From contig JANQFX010000090.1 in NCBI GenBank assembly GCA_028277725.1, positions 1-36,562 on the forward strand: a stretch of 36,562 nt of DNA, read 5' to 3'. Under the pieces are notes generated by a model. That model saw only the letters and a program-made list of their open reading frames with translations. It did not search any database and was not told the DNA's origin. Shown one piece after another: positions 16,048-30,122 of the stretch (the first letter of the stretch is position 1; each line of letters opens with the position of its first letter). A program made the position numbers and the translations under genes. This stretch comes from Thiohalocapsa sp. Lineage in GTDB: Bacteria > Pseudomonadota > Gammaproteobacteria > Chromatiales > Chromatiaceae.

Positions 16048-16057
16048 GGGCCGCGCC

Positions 16058-17591
16058 ATGCAACTGACCGTCTGGACCTACGAAGGCCCCCCGCACATGG
16101 GTGCGATGCGCATCGCCGCATCCATGCGCGATGTCCACTGCGTGCTGCATGCGCCCCAGGGCGACACCTACGCCGATCTGCTGTTCACCATGATCGCGCG
16201 CAACGCCAAGCGCCCGCCGGTGACCTACACGACCTTCCAGGCGCGCGACCTGGGTGGCGACACCGCCGAGCTGGTGCGCCGCACCCTGCGCGACACGGTG
16301 GAGCGCTTCCAGCCGCAGGCGCTGCTGGTGGGCGAGGCCTGTACGGCCGAGCTATTGCAGGATCAGCCGGGTGCGCTCGCCGAGGGCATGGGCTTCGACA
16401 TCCCGGTAATCCCGCTGGAGCTGCCTGCCTATACGCGCAAGGAGAACTGGGGTGCAGGCGAGACCTTCTTCGCGCTAGTGCGCGGTCTGCTGCGCGGCAG
16501 GCCCGTCCCGGAACGCGGCAACGGCGCACCCAAGGCCAACCTGCTCGGGCCGACCGCCCTCGGCTTCCGCTGTCGTGACGACATCACCGAGGTGACCAAG
16601 CTGCTCGACTCCCTCGGGATCGAGGTCAATGTGGTCGCCCCGGCCGGCGCATCCCCGATGGACCTGCTGCGCCTACCCGAGGCGGATTTCAATGTCTGTC
16701 TCTACCCGGAGATCGCCCACGACAGTTGCGCCTGGCTGGAGCGGATGTTCAAGCAGCCGTTCACCCGCACCGTGCCCATCGGCGTCGGCGCCACGGTGGA
16801 CTTCCTGCGCGAAGTGGGCGGGCTCATCGGGGGCGATCCGGCCCAGGCCATTGCCGCCGCGCAGACACGGCTGCCGTGGTACTCGCGCTCGGTGGATTCG
16901 ACCTACCTCACCGGCAAGCGGGTGTTCATATTCGGTGACGCGACGCATGCCATTGCGGCGGCCCGGGTCGCGACCGAGGAGCTGGGCTTCGATGTGGTCG
17001 GTCTCGGCACCTATGCCCGCGAGTTCTCCCGAGAGGTGCGCGCCGCCGCCGAGAAGTATGGCGTCGAGGCGCTGATCACCGACGATTACCTGGCCGTCGA
17101 GGCCAAGGTACTGGAACTGGCACCGGAGCTGGTGCTCGGCACGCAGATGGAGCGCCACATCGCCAAGCGGGCGGGCATCCCCTGCGCGGTGATCTCCGCG
17201 CCCGTGCATGTGCAGGATTTTCCGGCGCGCCATGCCCCGCAGATGGGGTTCGAGGGCGCCAACGTGCTCTTCGACACCTGGGTCCATCCGCTGATGATGG
17301 GCCTGGAGGAGCACCTGATCGCGATGTTCCGCGAGGACATCGAGTTTAACGACGAGGCGGCACCGTCGCATCTGGGGCCCGCGGCAACGCGGGGCGGTGC
17401 TGAAGCAAGGGCCGACGCGCCCGCCGGTGATGCGCCGGCGGATGCGAGCGACGACGATCTGACTTGGGACATGGACGCGGAGCGTGAGCTGCGCAAGATC
17501 CCCTTTTTCGTCCGCGGCAAGGCCCGCAGAAACACGGAGCGCTATGCCCGGGAGCGGGGTCTAGCGACGATAACGATAGAGACTCTGTACG

Positions 17592-17617
<26 letters not shown>
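16058..17617 (+). CDS. bchB: Dark protochlorophyllide reductase subunit BchB
   Basis: BchB partners BchN and forms most of the substrate pocket. Asp36 ([12 protein letters not shown]) is the unusual non-cysteine fourth ligand of the BchN-BchB 4Fe-4S cluster. Further family blocks are [33 protein letters not shown] and [18 protein letters not shown]. After a variable Ala/Asp-rich linker (about residues 435-470), the C-terminal POR domain ([20 protein letters not shown]) closes the 519-residue protein. It overlaps the start of bchH by 26 nt, so the genes are translationally linked. Confidence 0.95.
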
Positions 17618-22288
<4,671 letters not shown>

Positions 22289-22308
22289 AGCGCAAGAGCA
22301 CAGAAGCC

Positions 22309-23019
22309 ATGCCCGGCTCGTCTTATCAAGATCGTCGCAACGAGGTCGAGGCCTACTTCGACCGCACAGCAGCCGAGACCTGGAAGCGTCTGACATCGGA
22401 CGCCCCGGTGAGCGGTATTCGTGCCACCGTGCGGGCGGGCCGAGACCAGATGCGCGCAAACCTGCTCGGTTGGCTGCCCGAGGATCTCAGCGGCAAGCAC
22501 CTGCTCGACGCCGGCTGCGGCACCGGTATGCTGGCACTCGAGGCGGCGTGGCGCGGCGCGCGGGTCACCGCCGTTGATCTGTCCCCGACGCTCATCGATA
22601 ACGCCCGCGAACGCCTGCCTGAGCAGCTGGCCGATCGGGTCGAGTTCGCGGTCGGCGACATGCTGGGCGCTGCTAAGGCTGGCGATACCGAGCGGTTCGA
22701 CTATGTTGTGTCCATGGACAGCGTCATCCATTACGAGCGCGACGACGCCCTCGGTGCCATCGGCGGGCTCGCAGCAATGGCGCGTGAGCGGGTGCTGTTC
22801 ACCTTCGCGCCGCGCACCCCGCTGCTGGCGGCAATACACGCGGTCGGCCAGTTGTTCCCGCGCAGCGATCGATCGCCGGCCATCGTGCCGGTGTCGGAGC
22901 GCAAGCTGCGCGAGGGCATCGAGGCGACGCTCGGACGAGACGGCTGGCGGGTCGGGCGCACGCGCCTGATCCAGCGCGGCTTCTACACCTCGCAGGCGAT
23001 GGAGCTGATCGGCGCATGA
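22309..23019 (+). CDS. bchM: Mg-protoporphyrin IX O-methyltransferase BchM
   Basis: BchM methylates the C13 propionate of Mg-protoporphyrin IX with S-adenosylmethionine. The start at ATG 22309 gives 236 aa beginning MPGSSYQDRRNEVEAYFDRTA, close to the expected family N-terminus; a TTG at 22285 overlapping the bchL stop would add eight residues and cannot be excluded. SAM motif I is LLDAGCGTGMLALE (about residues 65-78), followed by VTAVDLSPTLIDNA. Other family blocks are LTSDAPVSGIRATVRAGRD and MDSVIHYE. It overlaps lhaA by 4 nt. Confidence 0.94.
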   Translation: MPGSSYQDRRNEVEAYFDRTAAETWKRLTSDAPVSGIRATVRAGRDQMRANLLGWLPEDLSGKHLLDAGCGTGMLALEAAWRGARVTAVDLSPTLIDNARERLPEQLADRVEFAVGDMLGAAKAGDTERFDYVVSMDSVIHYERDDALGAIGGLAAMARERVLFTFAPRTPLLAAIHAVGQLFPRSDRSPAIVPVSERKLREGIEATLGRDGWRVGRTRLIQRGFYTSQAMELIGA

Positions 23020-24485
23020 GCCACGCCCCGGCCAATCCCGCGACCGAGCTTCGCCGCTGGTTCCTGCGGGATATCCTGCCGCGCATCCTGCCGTTCTCGG
23101 ACGCCGCGACCACGGAGCTGCCGCTACGCCGGCTGTTGCGCCTGGCCCTGTTCCAGGGCTCCGTCGGTATGACCATGGTGCTGCTCTACGGGACGCTGAA
23201 CCGGGTCATGGTCGTCGAGATGGGCGTACCGGCCTGGCTGGTATCGCTGATGGTGGCGCTGCCGGTGCTCTTCGCGCCTTTGCGCGCGTTGATCGGTTTC
23301 AAGTCGGACGTGCACCGCTCCGCCTTCGGGCTGCGGCGTATTCCGTATATCTGGTTCGGCAGCCTGATGCAGTTCGGAGGCCTGGCCTTCATGCCCTTCG
23401 CGCTGCTGCTGCTCGCCGAGGGCGGCAATGCCCCGCCCGTCGTCGGTCAGCTCGCCGCGGCCATGGCCTTCCTGCTCGCCGGCGCCGGCCTGCACACCAC
23501 GCAGACGGCTGGCCTGGCGCTCGCGACGGACATCGCGCCCAAGATGAGCCGGCCGCGCGTCGTGGCGCTGTTGTTCGTGGCGCTGCAGTTGAGCATGCTC
23601 GGCAGCGCGCTGCTGTTCGGCCTGTTGTTGACGGACTTCAGCAACATGCGCCTGGTGCAGGTCATCCAGGGCGCCGCGGTCGCCGCCATCGTGCTCAATG
23701 TGGTCGCGCTCTGGAAGCAGGAACTCTGGGATCGCAACCGCGCGGCCCAGATGCGCCGCGAGCGCGAGTCTGGCAAGCCGCAGCCGAAGTTCCTGGAGAC
23801 TTGGCGCGCCTTCATCGAGGCGGGTCGTTCCAAGCGCCTGTTGATCGCCCTCGGGCTCGGTACGGCCGGGTTCACCATGCAGGAGATCCTGCTCGAACCC
23901 TACGGGGCGCAGGTACTCGGGCTGACGGTGGCCGAGACGACCCGGCTCACGGCCATCTGGGCCTTCGGCACGCTCGTGGCCTTCGCCTTGGCTGCGCGTT
24001 CCCTGACGCGCGGCGCGGATACCTACCGGCTGTCCGCGACCGGTGCACTGGTCGGCATCATCGCCTTCACCGCGGTGGTCTTCTCCGCACCGCTCGATTC
24101 CCCGTGGCTGTTCCGGCTCGGGGCACTCTTGATCGGCTTCGGCGGCGGCCTCTTCGCGGTCGGCACCCTCACGGCGGCCATGAACATGGCCGACGATGGG
24201 GCTCACAGTGGCCTCGCACTCGGCGCCTGGGGTGCGGTGCAGGCCACCGCATACGGCGTCGCCATCGCGTTCGGTGGGGCGCTGCGCGACGTCATCTCGC
24301 TGTTCGCCGCCAAGGGGGTCTTCGGACCCGTTCTCATGGGTCCGTCCGTGGGTTATGCGGCGGTCTATCACCTGGAGATTCTTCTTCTTTTCGCTACCCT
24401 GATCGCAATCGGGCCGCTGGTCACCCACGGCGGCGGCAATGGTGCGCGGTCTTCATCGCGGTTCGGTATCGCCGAGCTGCCCTAG
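23016..24485 (+). CDS. lhaA: LhaA, PucC-family light-harvesting assembly protein
   Basis: A 489-residue MFS-type membrane protein of the BCD/PucC family; its place between bchM and puhA is that of lhaA, which supports LH1 assembly in Rhodobacter. Conserved blocks match the pucC gene at 7801: LYGTLNRVMVVEMGVP, ALIGFKSDVHRSAFGLRR, AGAGLHTTQTAGLALATD, FTMQEILLEPYGAQVL and the C-terminal RFGIAELP. About twelve helices are expected. The ATG overlaps the bchM stop (ATGA). The two paralogues are similar throughout, so one function may partly back up the other. Confidence 0.92.
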   Translation: MSHAPANPATELRRWFLRDILPRILPFSDAATTELPLRRLLRLALFQGSVGMTMVLLYGTLNRVMVVEMGVPAWLVSLMVALPVLFAPLRALIGFKSDVHRSAFGLRRIPYIWFGSLMQFGGLAFMPFALLLLAEGGNAPPVVGQLAAAMAFLLAGAGLHTTQTAGLALATDIAPKMSRPRVVALLFVALQLSMLGSALLFGLLLTDFSNMRLVQVIQGAAVAAIVLNVVALWKQELWDRNRAAQMRRERESGKPQPKFLETWRAFIEAGRSKRLLIALGLGTAGFTMQEILLEPYGAQVLGLTVAETTRLTAIWAFGTLVAFALAARSLTRGADTYRLSATGALVGIIAFTAVVFSAPLDSPWLFRLGALLIGFGGGLFAVGTLTAAMNMADDGAHSGLALGAWGAVQATAYGVAIAFGGALRDVISLFAAKGVFGPVLMGPSVGYAAVYHLEILLLFATLIAIGPLVTHGGGNGARSSSRFGIAELP

Positions 24486-24509
24486 CCATCCGGCCAATGG
24501 AGGTTTCCA

Positions 24510-25280
24510 ATGCCTGTCGGTGCCATTACCAACTACATCGATGTCGCACAGCTCGTGCTGTGGGTCTTCTGGTTCGCGTTCTTCGCGCTGATCTTCTACA
24601 TTCGACGTGAAGACAAGCGTGAGGGCTATCCGGTCGAATCGCTGCGCGTGGGCAAGATCGAAATGATGCAGGGCTTCCCGCCGCTGCCGAAGCCCAAGAC
24701 CTTCAAGCTGCCTCACAGCGGCCGCGTCGTCGTCAAGCCGGGCCCGGAGCAGCCGCAGTACAAGCTCAACGCCGAGCCCATTGCCAACTTCCCCGGCGCG
24801 CCCCTGGCCCCCACCGGCGACGCCATGACGTCGGCCGTTGGCCCGGGCTCCTACGCGCTGCGTGCCGACGAGCCGGACTTCACCGAGGCCGGCGAGCCGC
24901 GCATCCGCCCGCTGCGTGTTGCTACCCACTTCAGCGTCGCCAAAGGTGATCCGGACCCGCGCGGGATGCCTGTGGTCGGCTGCGACGGCGTGCAGGGCGG
25001 CGTCTGCAAGGAGCTGTGGGTCGACACCGCAGAGCCGCAGGTGCGCTACCTCGAGATCGACGCCGGCGGCAAGCGTGTCCTGGCGCCCATGCCCCTGTGC
25101 AACGTCCGCGGCAAGACGGGCGTGGTCGAAGTGGCCAGCATCACCGGTGCCCAGTTCAAGAAGGCGCCGACGCTGAAGAGCTACGACCAGATCACCCTGG
25201 CCGAAGAGGACAAGGTCGTTGCCTACCTCGGCGCCGGCAAGCTGTATGCCACGCCGGACCGGGCGGAGCCCTTTCTGTGA
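24510..25280 (+). CDS. puhA: Photosynthetic reaction centre H subunit
   Basis: PuhA anchors and caps the L/M core and shapes proton entry to QB. The 256-residue protein has one N-terminal helix (about residues 10-32, VAQLVLWVFWFAFFALIFY) followed by the basic RREDKREGYP motif, then a large cytoplasmic beta-rich domain. FPPLPKPKTFKLPHSG and SVAKGDPDPRGMPVVGCDG are family blocks. GGAGG lies 6 nt before the ATG at 24510. It is followed by puhB in a GTGA-type overlap. pufLM are elsewhere in the genome. Confidence 0.96.
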   Translation: MPVGAITNYIDVAQLVLWVFWFAFFALIFYIRREDKREGYPVESLRVGKIEMMQGFPPLPKPKTFKLPHSGRVVVKPGPEQPQYKLNAEPIANFPGAPLAPTGDAMTSAVGPGSYALRADEPDFTEAGEPRIRPLRVATHFSVAKGDPDPRGMPVVGCDGVQGGVCKELWVDTAEPQVRYLEIDAGGKRVLAPMPLCNVRGKTGVVEVASITGAQFKKAPTLKSYDQITLAEEDKVVAYLGAGKLYATPDRAEPFL

Positions 25281-25978
25281 GTGAGTTCGAAGTCGAGCCG
25301 GTTCCCGGCTTGCCGGAAAAGCTCCCCGAGGGGGAGTCTCTCCGGTGGCAGGGCGCTCCCCGCTGGGGTGTGCTCGCCGTGCGGGCGTTCCACGCCCGCA
25401 CGGTCGCCATCTACTTCGGCATTCTGATCGCCCTGCGCTTGGGTTACCTGATCATGGCGGGCGCCCCCACGAAGGTGGTCCTGCTGTCGGGGCTCTGGCT
25501 CGCGATCATGTGTCTGCTGGCGGTGGGCATCCTGACCCTATTGGCTTGGGCCTTCGCGCGCTCCACGATCTATAGCATTACGGATCGACGCGTGGTGATG
25601 CGTTTCGGCGTGGCACTGTCCGTTGCGATCAACATCCCGTTCAAGGCCATCGAGAGCGTCGGACTGCGGCGATATGCCGATGGCACCGGCGACATCCCGA
25701 TGGAACTCGGTCAAGGCCAGACCGTGAACTTCCTGATCATGTGGCCAAACGTCCGCCCCTGGCGCTTCTTCAACGCCCAGCCCATGCTGCGGGGTGTACC
25801 GGATGTGGACAAGGTCGCTGAAGTCCTGACGGACGCCCTGCGGTCGGCAACCGCAGCCGATCAAGCCGACGCCACCGAAGCGGCGCAGGCCGAAATGAGC
25901 GACCCACGGCAGCGAGGGTCGGATGGGGCCAAAGGCGGATCGACCCAGCTCGGCACAGCGCCTGCTCCGGGTCGATGA
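25277..25978 (+). CDS. puhB: Photosynthetic complex assembly protein PuhB
   Basis: PuhB is a membrane PH-domain-like protein needed for efficient reaction-centre assembly. The GTG at 25277 overlaps the puhA stop and yields 233 aa. Near the start is LPEGESLRWQGAPRWGVLAVRAFHAR, then two helices (about residues 45-62 and 68-90) and SITDRRVVMRFGVALSVAINIPFKAIESV, a bPH2-type domain. The last 40 residues are Ala/Asp-rich and probably disordered. puhC follows after 58 nt. Confidence 0.92.
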   Translation: MSEFEVEPVPGLPEKLPEGESLRWQGAPRWGVLAVRAFHARTVAIYFGILIALRLGYLIMAGAPTKVVLLSGLWLAIMCLLAVGILTLLAWAFARSTIYSITDRRVVMRFGVALSVAINIPFKAIESVGLRRYADGTGDIPMELGQGQTVNFLIMWPNVRPWRFFNAQPMLRGVPDVDKVAEVLTDALRSATAADQADATEAAQAEMSDPRQRGSDGAKGGSTQLGTAPAPGR

Positions 25979-26036
25979 GTCTTCGCCTGCCCGCGCTTGA
26001 ATGGGCGGTGACCCTGCGTCCATCCGGAGGAACCCT

Positions 26037-26495
26037 GTGAGCGATCCGTTCGAGAACCGCCCCTTCCCGCGGGCGGTGCTGATTGGCGCTGCGTTGCTGA
26101 TCGGTTTCGTGATCTTGGCCGCGGCCATGGTACGCGTCACTGGTGTTGGCGGAACCGAGACCCCGCTGCCGCCGATCCTGGAGAGTCGGGAATTGCTGTT
26201 CATCGAGGATGGACCCAGCACCACCGCAGTCCAGGTGGCGGGCGAGGAGGGCCACATCGCCCGGCTGCACTCCGGCGAGGATGGCTTCGTCCTCGGCGTG
26301 ATGCGCGGCATGGTGCGCGAGCGCAAGGCCTACGATGCGCCCTTGGATGCGCCCTACGTGTTGTCGCTGCGGCAGGGGGGCGTCCTCCTGTTCGAAGACC
26401 CTCAAACCGGGCGTCGTATCGACCTGCGTGCCTTCGGTCCCACCAATACTGACTCTTTCGCGCGCCTGCTGCGCGCCGAGCGCCTCTCGGATTGA
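26037..26495 (+). CDS. puhC: Photosynthetic complex assembly protein PuhC
   Basis: PuhC is a single-helix protein that promotes RC-LH1 assembly. The GTG at 26037 has GGAGG 6 nt upstream, a strong reason to prefer it over an in-frame ATG at 26001. The 152-residue product has a short cytoplasmic N-terminus (SDPFENRPFPRAVL), a helix at about residues 15-33, and a periplasmic domain with family blocks RELLFIEDG, GEDGFVLGVMRGMVRERK and GRRIDLRAFGPTNTDSFARLL. It sits between puhB and puhE. Confidence 0.92.
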   Translation: MSDPFENRPFPRAVLIGAALLIGFVILAAAMVRVTGVGGTETPLPPILESRELLFIEDGPSTTAVQVAGEEGHIARLHSGEDGFVLGVMRGMVRERKAYDAPLDAPYVLSLRQGGVLLFEDPQTGRRIDLRAFGPTNTDSFARLLRAERLSD

Positions 26496-26523
26496 ACGGC
26501 CGCCCGAATAGACTGTCTCGGCG

Positions 26524-27363
26524 ATGTTGAGCTACGGGATCGCCGTCGGCTACGCCTTGTTCCTCTGGTGGTTCAGCACCGGCGTGATTCTCTACCTGGA
26601 CCAACGTCCAGAGCGGACCTATCCCTGGAGCATGGCGGCGGCAACGCTCGTCATGCTGGCGTCTTTCGGGGTCTTGGCATGGAGCCGCGACATGGGCACC
26701 GTGCTCGGCGCCTACGCGTCCTTCACCGCCGGGGTCCTGATCTGGGGCTGGATGGAGATGAGCTATTTCATGGGCTTCATCACAGGGCCGCGGAAGGCTG
26801 CCTGCCCGGAGCACTGCCGCGGCTGGGAGCGGTTTCGCCTGGCCCTGGCCACCAGCATCTACCACGAGCTGCTCATCGTCCTGGCCGGGATACTGATGGT
26901 CTGGCTGACCTGGGGTGCAGTCAATCCCGTCGGGACTTGGACCTTCGTCATCCTTTGGCTGATGCGCTGGAGCGCCAAGCTGAACCTCTTCCTGGGTGTC
27001 CCGAATCTGAACGAGGACTGGCTACCCGAGCGCATCCGCTTCCTGACCACCTATCTTCCGAAGCGGCCGATGAATTTGCTATTTCCCGTTTCGGTCAGCG
27101 TTGCCACCGTGATCATGTGCCTACTGGTGGACCGTGCCCTTGCGCTCCCCGCCGATGGCTTTGGCGCGAGTGCGCTGTTGCTCGGTGCGACCCTGCTGGC
27201 CCTGGCTATCCTCGAGCACTGGCTGTTGGTGCTGCCGCTTGCCGACGGCGCGCTCTGGAGTTGGGCGCTGGGTACGGGGGATCGAGAGGGCGCCCCGACC
27301 ACGGTCCTGGACGACAAGGCGCCGATGTTGGAACGCTCATCACGGGCGACCGGTAGCGGCTAG
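26524..27363 (+). CDS. puhE: PuhE (DUF3623) membrane protein
   Basis: A 279-residue integral membrane protein of the PuhE/DUF3623 family, found next to puhABC in purple bacteria and linked to bacteriochlorophyll supply or complex assembly. About seven helices are expected. Conserved-looking blocks are FLWWFSTGVILYLD, WGWMEMSYFMGFITGPRK, SIYHELLIVLAG, MRWSAKLNLFLGVPNLNEDWLPE and LEHWLLVLPL. It starts 28 nt after puhC and is the last gene of the superoperon; no clear terminator follows. In several relatives acsF comes next; here hemN does. Confidence 0.9.
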   Translation: MLSYGIAVGYALFLWWFSTGVILYLDQRPERTYPWSMAAATLVMLASFGVLAWSRDMGTVLGAYASFTAGVLIWGWMEMSYFMGFITGPRKAACPEHCRGWERFRLALATSIYHELLIVLAGILMVWLTWGAVNPVGTWTFVILWLMRWSAKLNLFLGVPNLNEDWLPERIRFLTTYLPKRPMNLLFPVSVSVATVIMCLLVDRALALPADGFGASALLLGATLLALAILEHWLLVLPLADGALWSWALGTGDREGAPTTVLDDKAPMLERSSRATGSG

Positions 27364-27496
27364 GCCCAGGTCCGTTCGGTCCCGGTGCATCGTCCGACTT
27401 TCATCTGCGGACATTGGGGTTTATAGTATAACCCTGCGGGCGATTGCCGATGTCGGGTCGGTCTGTTCTCGGTGCCTCGTCGCCGGTCCGCTAAGC

Positions 27497-27514
27497 CGTT
27501 GATGTGAATCAACG
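27497..27514 (+). promoter_or_regulatory. Perfect FNR-type box upstream of hemN
   Basis: CGTTGATGTGAATCAACG contains TTGAT-N4-ATCAA, the exact FNR/FnrL consensus, within a 7-bp perfect dyad. TAAGTT at 27535-27540 is placed where the -10 of a class II FNR promoter (site at -41.5) would fall, giving a start near 27547. FNR control of hemN is well established in other bacteria. Confidence 0.75.
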
Positions 27515-27546
27515 ACGCTCTCCCGGCCCTTGTCTAAGTTTAACCA

Positions 27547-27970
27547 GATGCTGCCGCGGGGCTGATGTGCGGCGCGATTTGGTGATGACGTCGGGTGGTC
27601 CGAGTTCAGCTCGGAGCCGACCGGGCTTCGGTCCGGCAAGAGACCGATGAGCAGGCATCGGTCCCGCGGCCTTGCCGACACAATAAGGTGACACGCGGCC
27701 CAGCACCGGTTCGGTGGAGAATGCGCCGGTTCTCCTGCATGGATTCTCCGGCTGTAGCCGGCGAAATCGGGGCTGTGGCGCATGAACGCGCACGACAGGA
27801 TGGAAGCAACCGGGCAGTCGCTTTTCGCCGGCGCAGGCCGGTGGGACCGGTGATACCCCTGACGTGGGCGAAGTGGAGAGCGCGCGCTGGGAAGACGCGA
27901 TGCCGCGCCCTCGGGCGAGACCCCAAGGCGCCGTGTCAGCCATCCGGAAACCAAAGAGGCGGTCCATTCC
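27547..27970 (+). other. Long hairpin-rich leader of hemN
   Basis: No convincing gene lies in this stretch, but hairpins follow one another: 27599-27615 (6 bp), 27619-27633 (5 bp), 27635-27676 (a two-part stem, GGCAAG/CTTGCC outside and GACCGATG/CATCGGTC inside), 27704-27716 (5 bp), 27716-27735 (GGAGAA/TTCTCC), 27748-27761 (CCGGCT/AGCCGG) and 27838-27850. The series suggests a structured 5' leader or a separate RNA. No known riboswitch consensus was recognised. Confidence 0.5.
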
Positions 27971-29335
27971 ATGTCCAACGCTGTGCCCGCATTGCTCTCA
28001 CCGGACCTAGCCCAGAGGCTGGACGAGAGCGGGAGGCGATTCGAACCCCAGTTTCCGATGCAGGACTGGCGTCGCGGCTTCGAGGCCGCAGCCTATGAAG
28101 CCGCACTCGGGGAATTGGCACAGCAGCCGGCGGACAGTCTCTCGCTCTACGTGCACGTGCCGTTTTGCGCCGGCCGATGTCTCTACTGCGGTTGCAACAC
28201 CACCGTTACCCACGACAGCACCCGGATCGATGCCTATCTGGATACGCTGGAGCGGGAAATGACCTTGATTGCCGAGCGCATCGGCGCCCACCACGACGTG
28301 GTCCAGGTCCATCTCGCCGGCGGGACGCCCAACTATCTCACCGAGGCCCAGTTGACCCGCCTCACCGAGATGCTTGAGCGTCGCTTCCATTTGGCCGCAG
28401 ACACCGAGCGTTCCATCGAGTGCGATCCGCGGCGCGCCTCCGCTGGTCAGCTGGAACTATTGCATGCGCTCGGGTTTAGCATTATCGGCTTCGGCGTGCA
28501 GGACCTCGACCCCGATGTGCAGCGCGCCATCGGTCGAGTCCAGTCGGAGGAGCTGATCCGCGACGTCTATTGGATGGCTCGCGAAATCGGCTTCGACAGC
28601 ATCGCCTTCGATCTCATCTACGGGCTACCCCTGCAGAGCGAATCGACCTTCAATCGCACCATCGACTCCGTATTGGAGGTCGCGCCGGACCGCGTCGCCT
28701 GTTTCGGTTATGCCCGCGGCACCGCGGACGGGCCGCATCAGCACGCCATCAATGTGCACGAGCTCCCGGACGACGCCGAACGCGAGCGTCTGTTCCGAAA
28801 CGCCGTGGCCCGTTTCACCGCGTCCGGCTACGCGTGGATCGGCCTGGATACCTTCGCGCTCGAGACCGATGAGCTAGCGGTGGCGCAGGCGGAACGCCGC
28901 CTGCATCGCAATTGCGTCGGCTACACGGCGACCCCCAGCACCCACTTGATCGGCCTCGGCGCAGGGGCCGTCGGTGAGCTGAAGGGCAGCTGCGTCCAAA
29001 ATCACCCGGACCTCGCCGGCTGGCGGGAGCGGGTCGAAGCGGGCAGGCTGCCGGTGGACCGCGGTCATCGTCTCGACCAGGCGGAACGTCGCCGGCGTGA
29101 GGCGATGTCCCATCTCATCTGCAACCTGGAGTTGCCGCGCGACATGGCCTCGGGCTGCCTGGAGGAGGAGTACCGACGGCTCTCCGCCTATGTCGGTGAG
29201 GGCCTCGTCGAGGCCATGCCCGACGGCCTGAGGGTCACCCCGGCTGGGCATTTCTTTCTGCGAGAGCTCTGCTGCGAGCAGGATGCCTACTTCCATTGGG
29301 ACAGGGCCAGATGGCATTTCTCTCATTCCGACTGA
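27971..29335 (+). CDS. hemN: Oxygen-independent coproporphyrinogen III oxidase (radical SAM) HemN
   Basis: HemN decarboxylates two propionates of coproporphyrinogen III to give protoporphyrinogen IX without oxygen, supplying the common haem/bacteriochlorophyll precursor under anoxia. The 454-residue length is normal. The radical-SAM cluster motif is YVHVPFCAGRCLYCGCNT with Cys66, Cys70 and Cys73, plus Cys75, giving the HemN-specific CxxxCxxCxC. Downstream blocks GGTPNYLTEAQ, SIIGFGVQDLDPDVQRAI and DLIYGLPLQ are typical. The start is ATG 27971, with AGAGG 11 nt upstream. The FNR box and long leader lie in front; bchJ follows after 151 nt. Confidence 0.95.
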   Translation: MSNAVPALLSPDLAQRLDESGRRFEPQFPMQDWRRGFEAAAYEAALGELAQQPADSLSLYVHVPFCAGRCLYCGCNTTVTHDSTRIDAYLDTLEREMTLIAERIGAHHDVVQVHLAGGTPNYLTEAQLTRLTEMLERRFHLAADTERSIECDPRRASAGQLELLHALGFSIIGFGVQDLDPDVQRAIGRVQSEELIRDVYWMAREIGFDSIAFDLIYGLPLQSESTFNRTIDSVLEVAPDRVACFGYARGTADGPHQHAINVHELPDDAERERLFRNAVARFTASGYAWIGLDTFALETDELAVAQAERRLHRNCVGYTATPSTHLIGLGAGAVGELKGSCVQNHPDLAGWRERVEAGRLPVDRGHRLDQAERRRREAMSHLICNLELPRDMASGCLEEEYRRLSAYVGEGLVEAMPDGLRVTPAGHFFLRELCCEQDAYFHWDRARWHFSHSD

Positions 29336-29486
29336 GGCACCAGCCTCGACGTCGCCATCGCGCCGACACCGCTGGTCCCTTTGGTCGAGCTGCACCGCAT
29401 CCGCAGCCCCGCGCGGCGGCCTCCATTACCCGCACGACGGTCCAGCATCGTCGCCATCATCCCGTTAGACGGGCCGGATCTTGATC

Positions 29487-30122
29487 ATGTCCCAGCAGAC
29501 CACGCCGGTGCGGCTCGCGACCGCTCCGGCGCATGACAGCGCGCCCGCCCGCATCGGCCCCAATGCGATCATCCGTGTCGCCGAATCCCTTGAGGAGCGC
29601 ATCGGCAACGCGACGGAGATCTTCATCGATGCGGGCCTCGCCCACTACCTTGAGGCCTTGCCCGAGGAAATGGTGGACGAGCGAGAGGTCATGGCGCTGC
29701 AGCGTGCCCTGCGCCTGCGGCTCGGCGCAACGGAGGCGCGAGCGGTGTCCTTCGATGCCGGTCTGCGCACCGGCGACTACTTGCTCGCTCACCGCATTCC
29801 TCGTCCCGCTCAGCGTGTGCTCAAGCTGTTGCCGGCCAAGCCTTCGGCCAAGATCCTACTCAAGGCCGTCGGGCAGCATGCCTGGACCTTCTCTGGCAGC
29901 GGCGCCTACGGCTTTGAAGCCGGCCCCGGCCGTTCCGTGTCGGTGAGCATCGAGAACTGCCCCATCTGCCGCGGTGCCGAGTCCGAGGAGCCCCTATGCG
30001 ATTTCTACACCGGCTGCTTCGAGCGGCTCTTCCGCACCCTGGTCAACCGGCATACCGAGGTCCGCGAAGTCGCCTGCCAGGCGCAGGGCGCGACGGCGTG
30101 CGTGTTCGAGATGCGCTGGTAG
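29487..30122 (+). CDS. bchJ: BchJ, V4R-domain protein of bacteriochlorophyll synthesis
   Basis: BchJ was first described as a 4-vinyl reductase; later work assigns the main 8-vinyl reductase activity to other enzymes, and BchJ may instead carry or channel a Mg-porphyrin substrate. The 211-residue protein has the V4R fold in its C-terminal half: GLRTGDYLLAHRIP, FSGSGAYGFEAG and a Cys-rich ENCPICRGAES...CDFYTGCFERLF segment, ending CQAQGATACVFEMRW. The ATG at 29487 is preferred to a TTG at 29481; the ribosome binding site is weak. It follows hemN and may be co-transcribed with it. Confidence 0.88.
   Translation: MSQQTTPVRLATAPAHDSAPARIGPNAIIRVAESLEERIGNATEIFIDAGLAHYLEALPEEMVDEREVMALQRALRLRLGATEARAVSFDAGLRTGDYLLAHRIPRPAQRVLKLLPAKPSAKILLKAVGQHAWTFSGSGAYGFEAGPGRSVSVSIENCPICRGAESEEPLCDFYTGCFERLFRTLVNRHTEVREVACQAQGATACVFEMRW

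Noticed and set aside
27595..28098. 167-codon plus-strand ORF overlapping the hemN start
   Set aside because: Arg/Pro-rich low-complexity product with no start signal or motif; it crosses the hemN start in another frame and covers the hairpin-rich leader.
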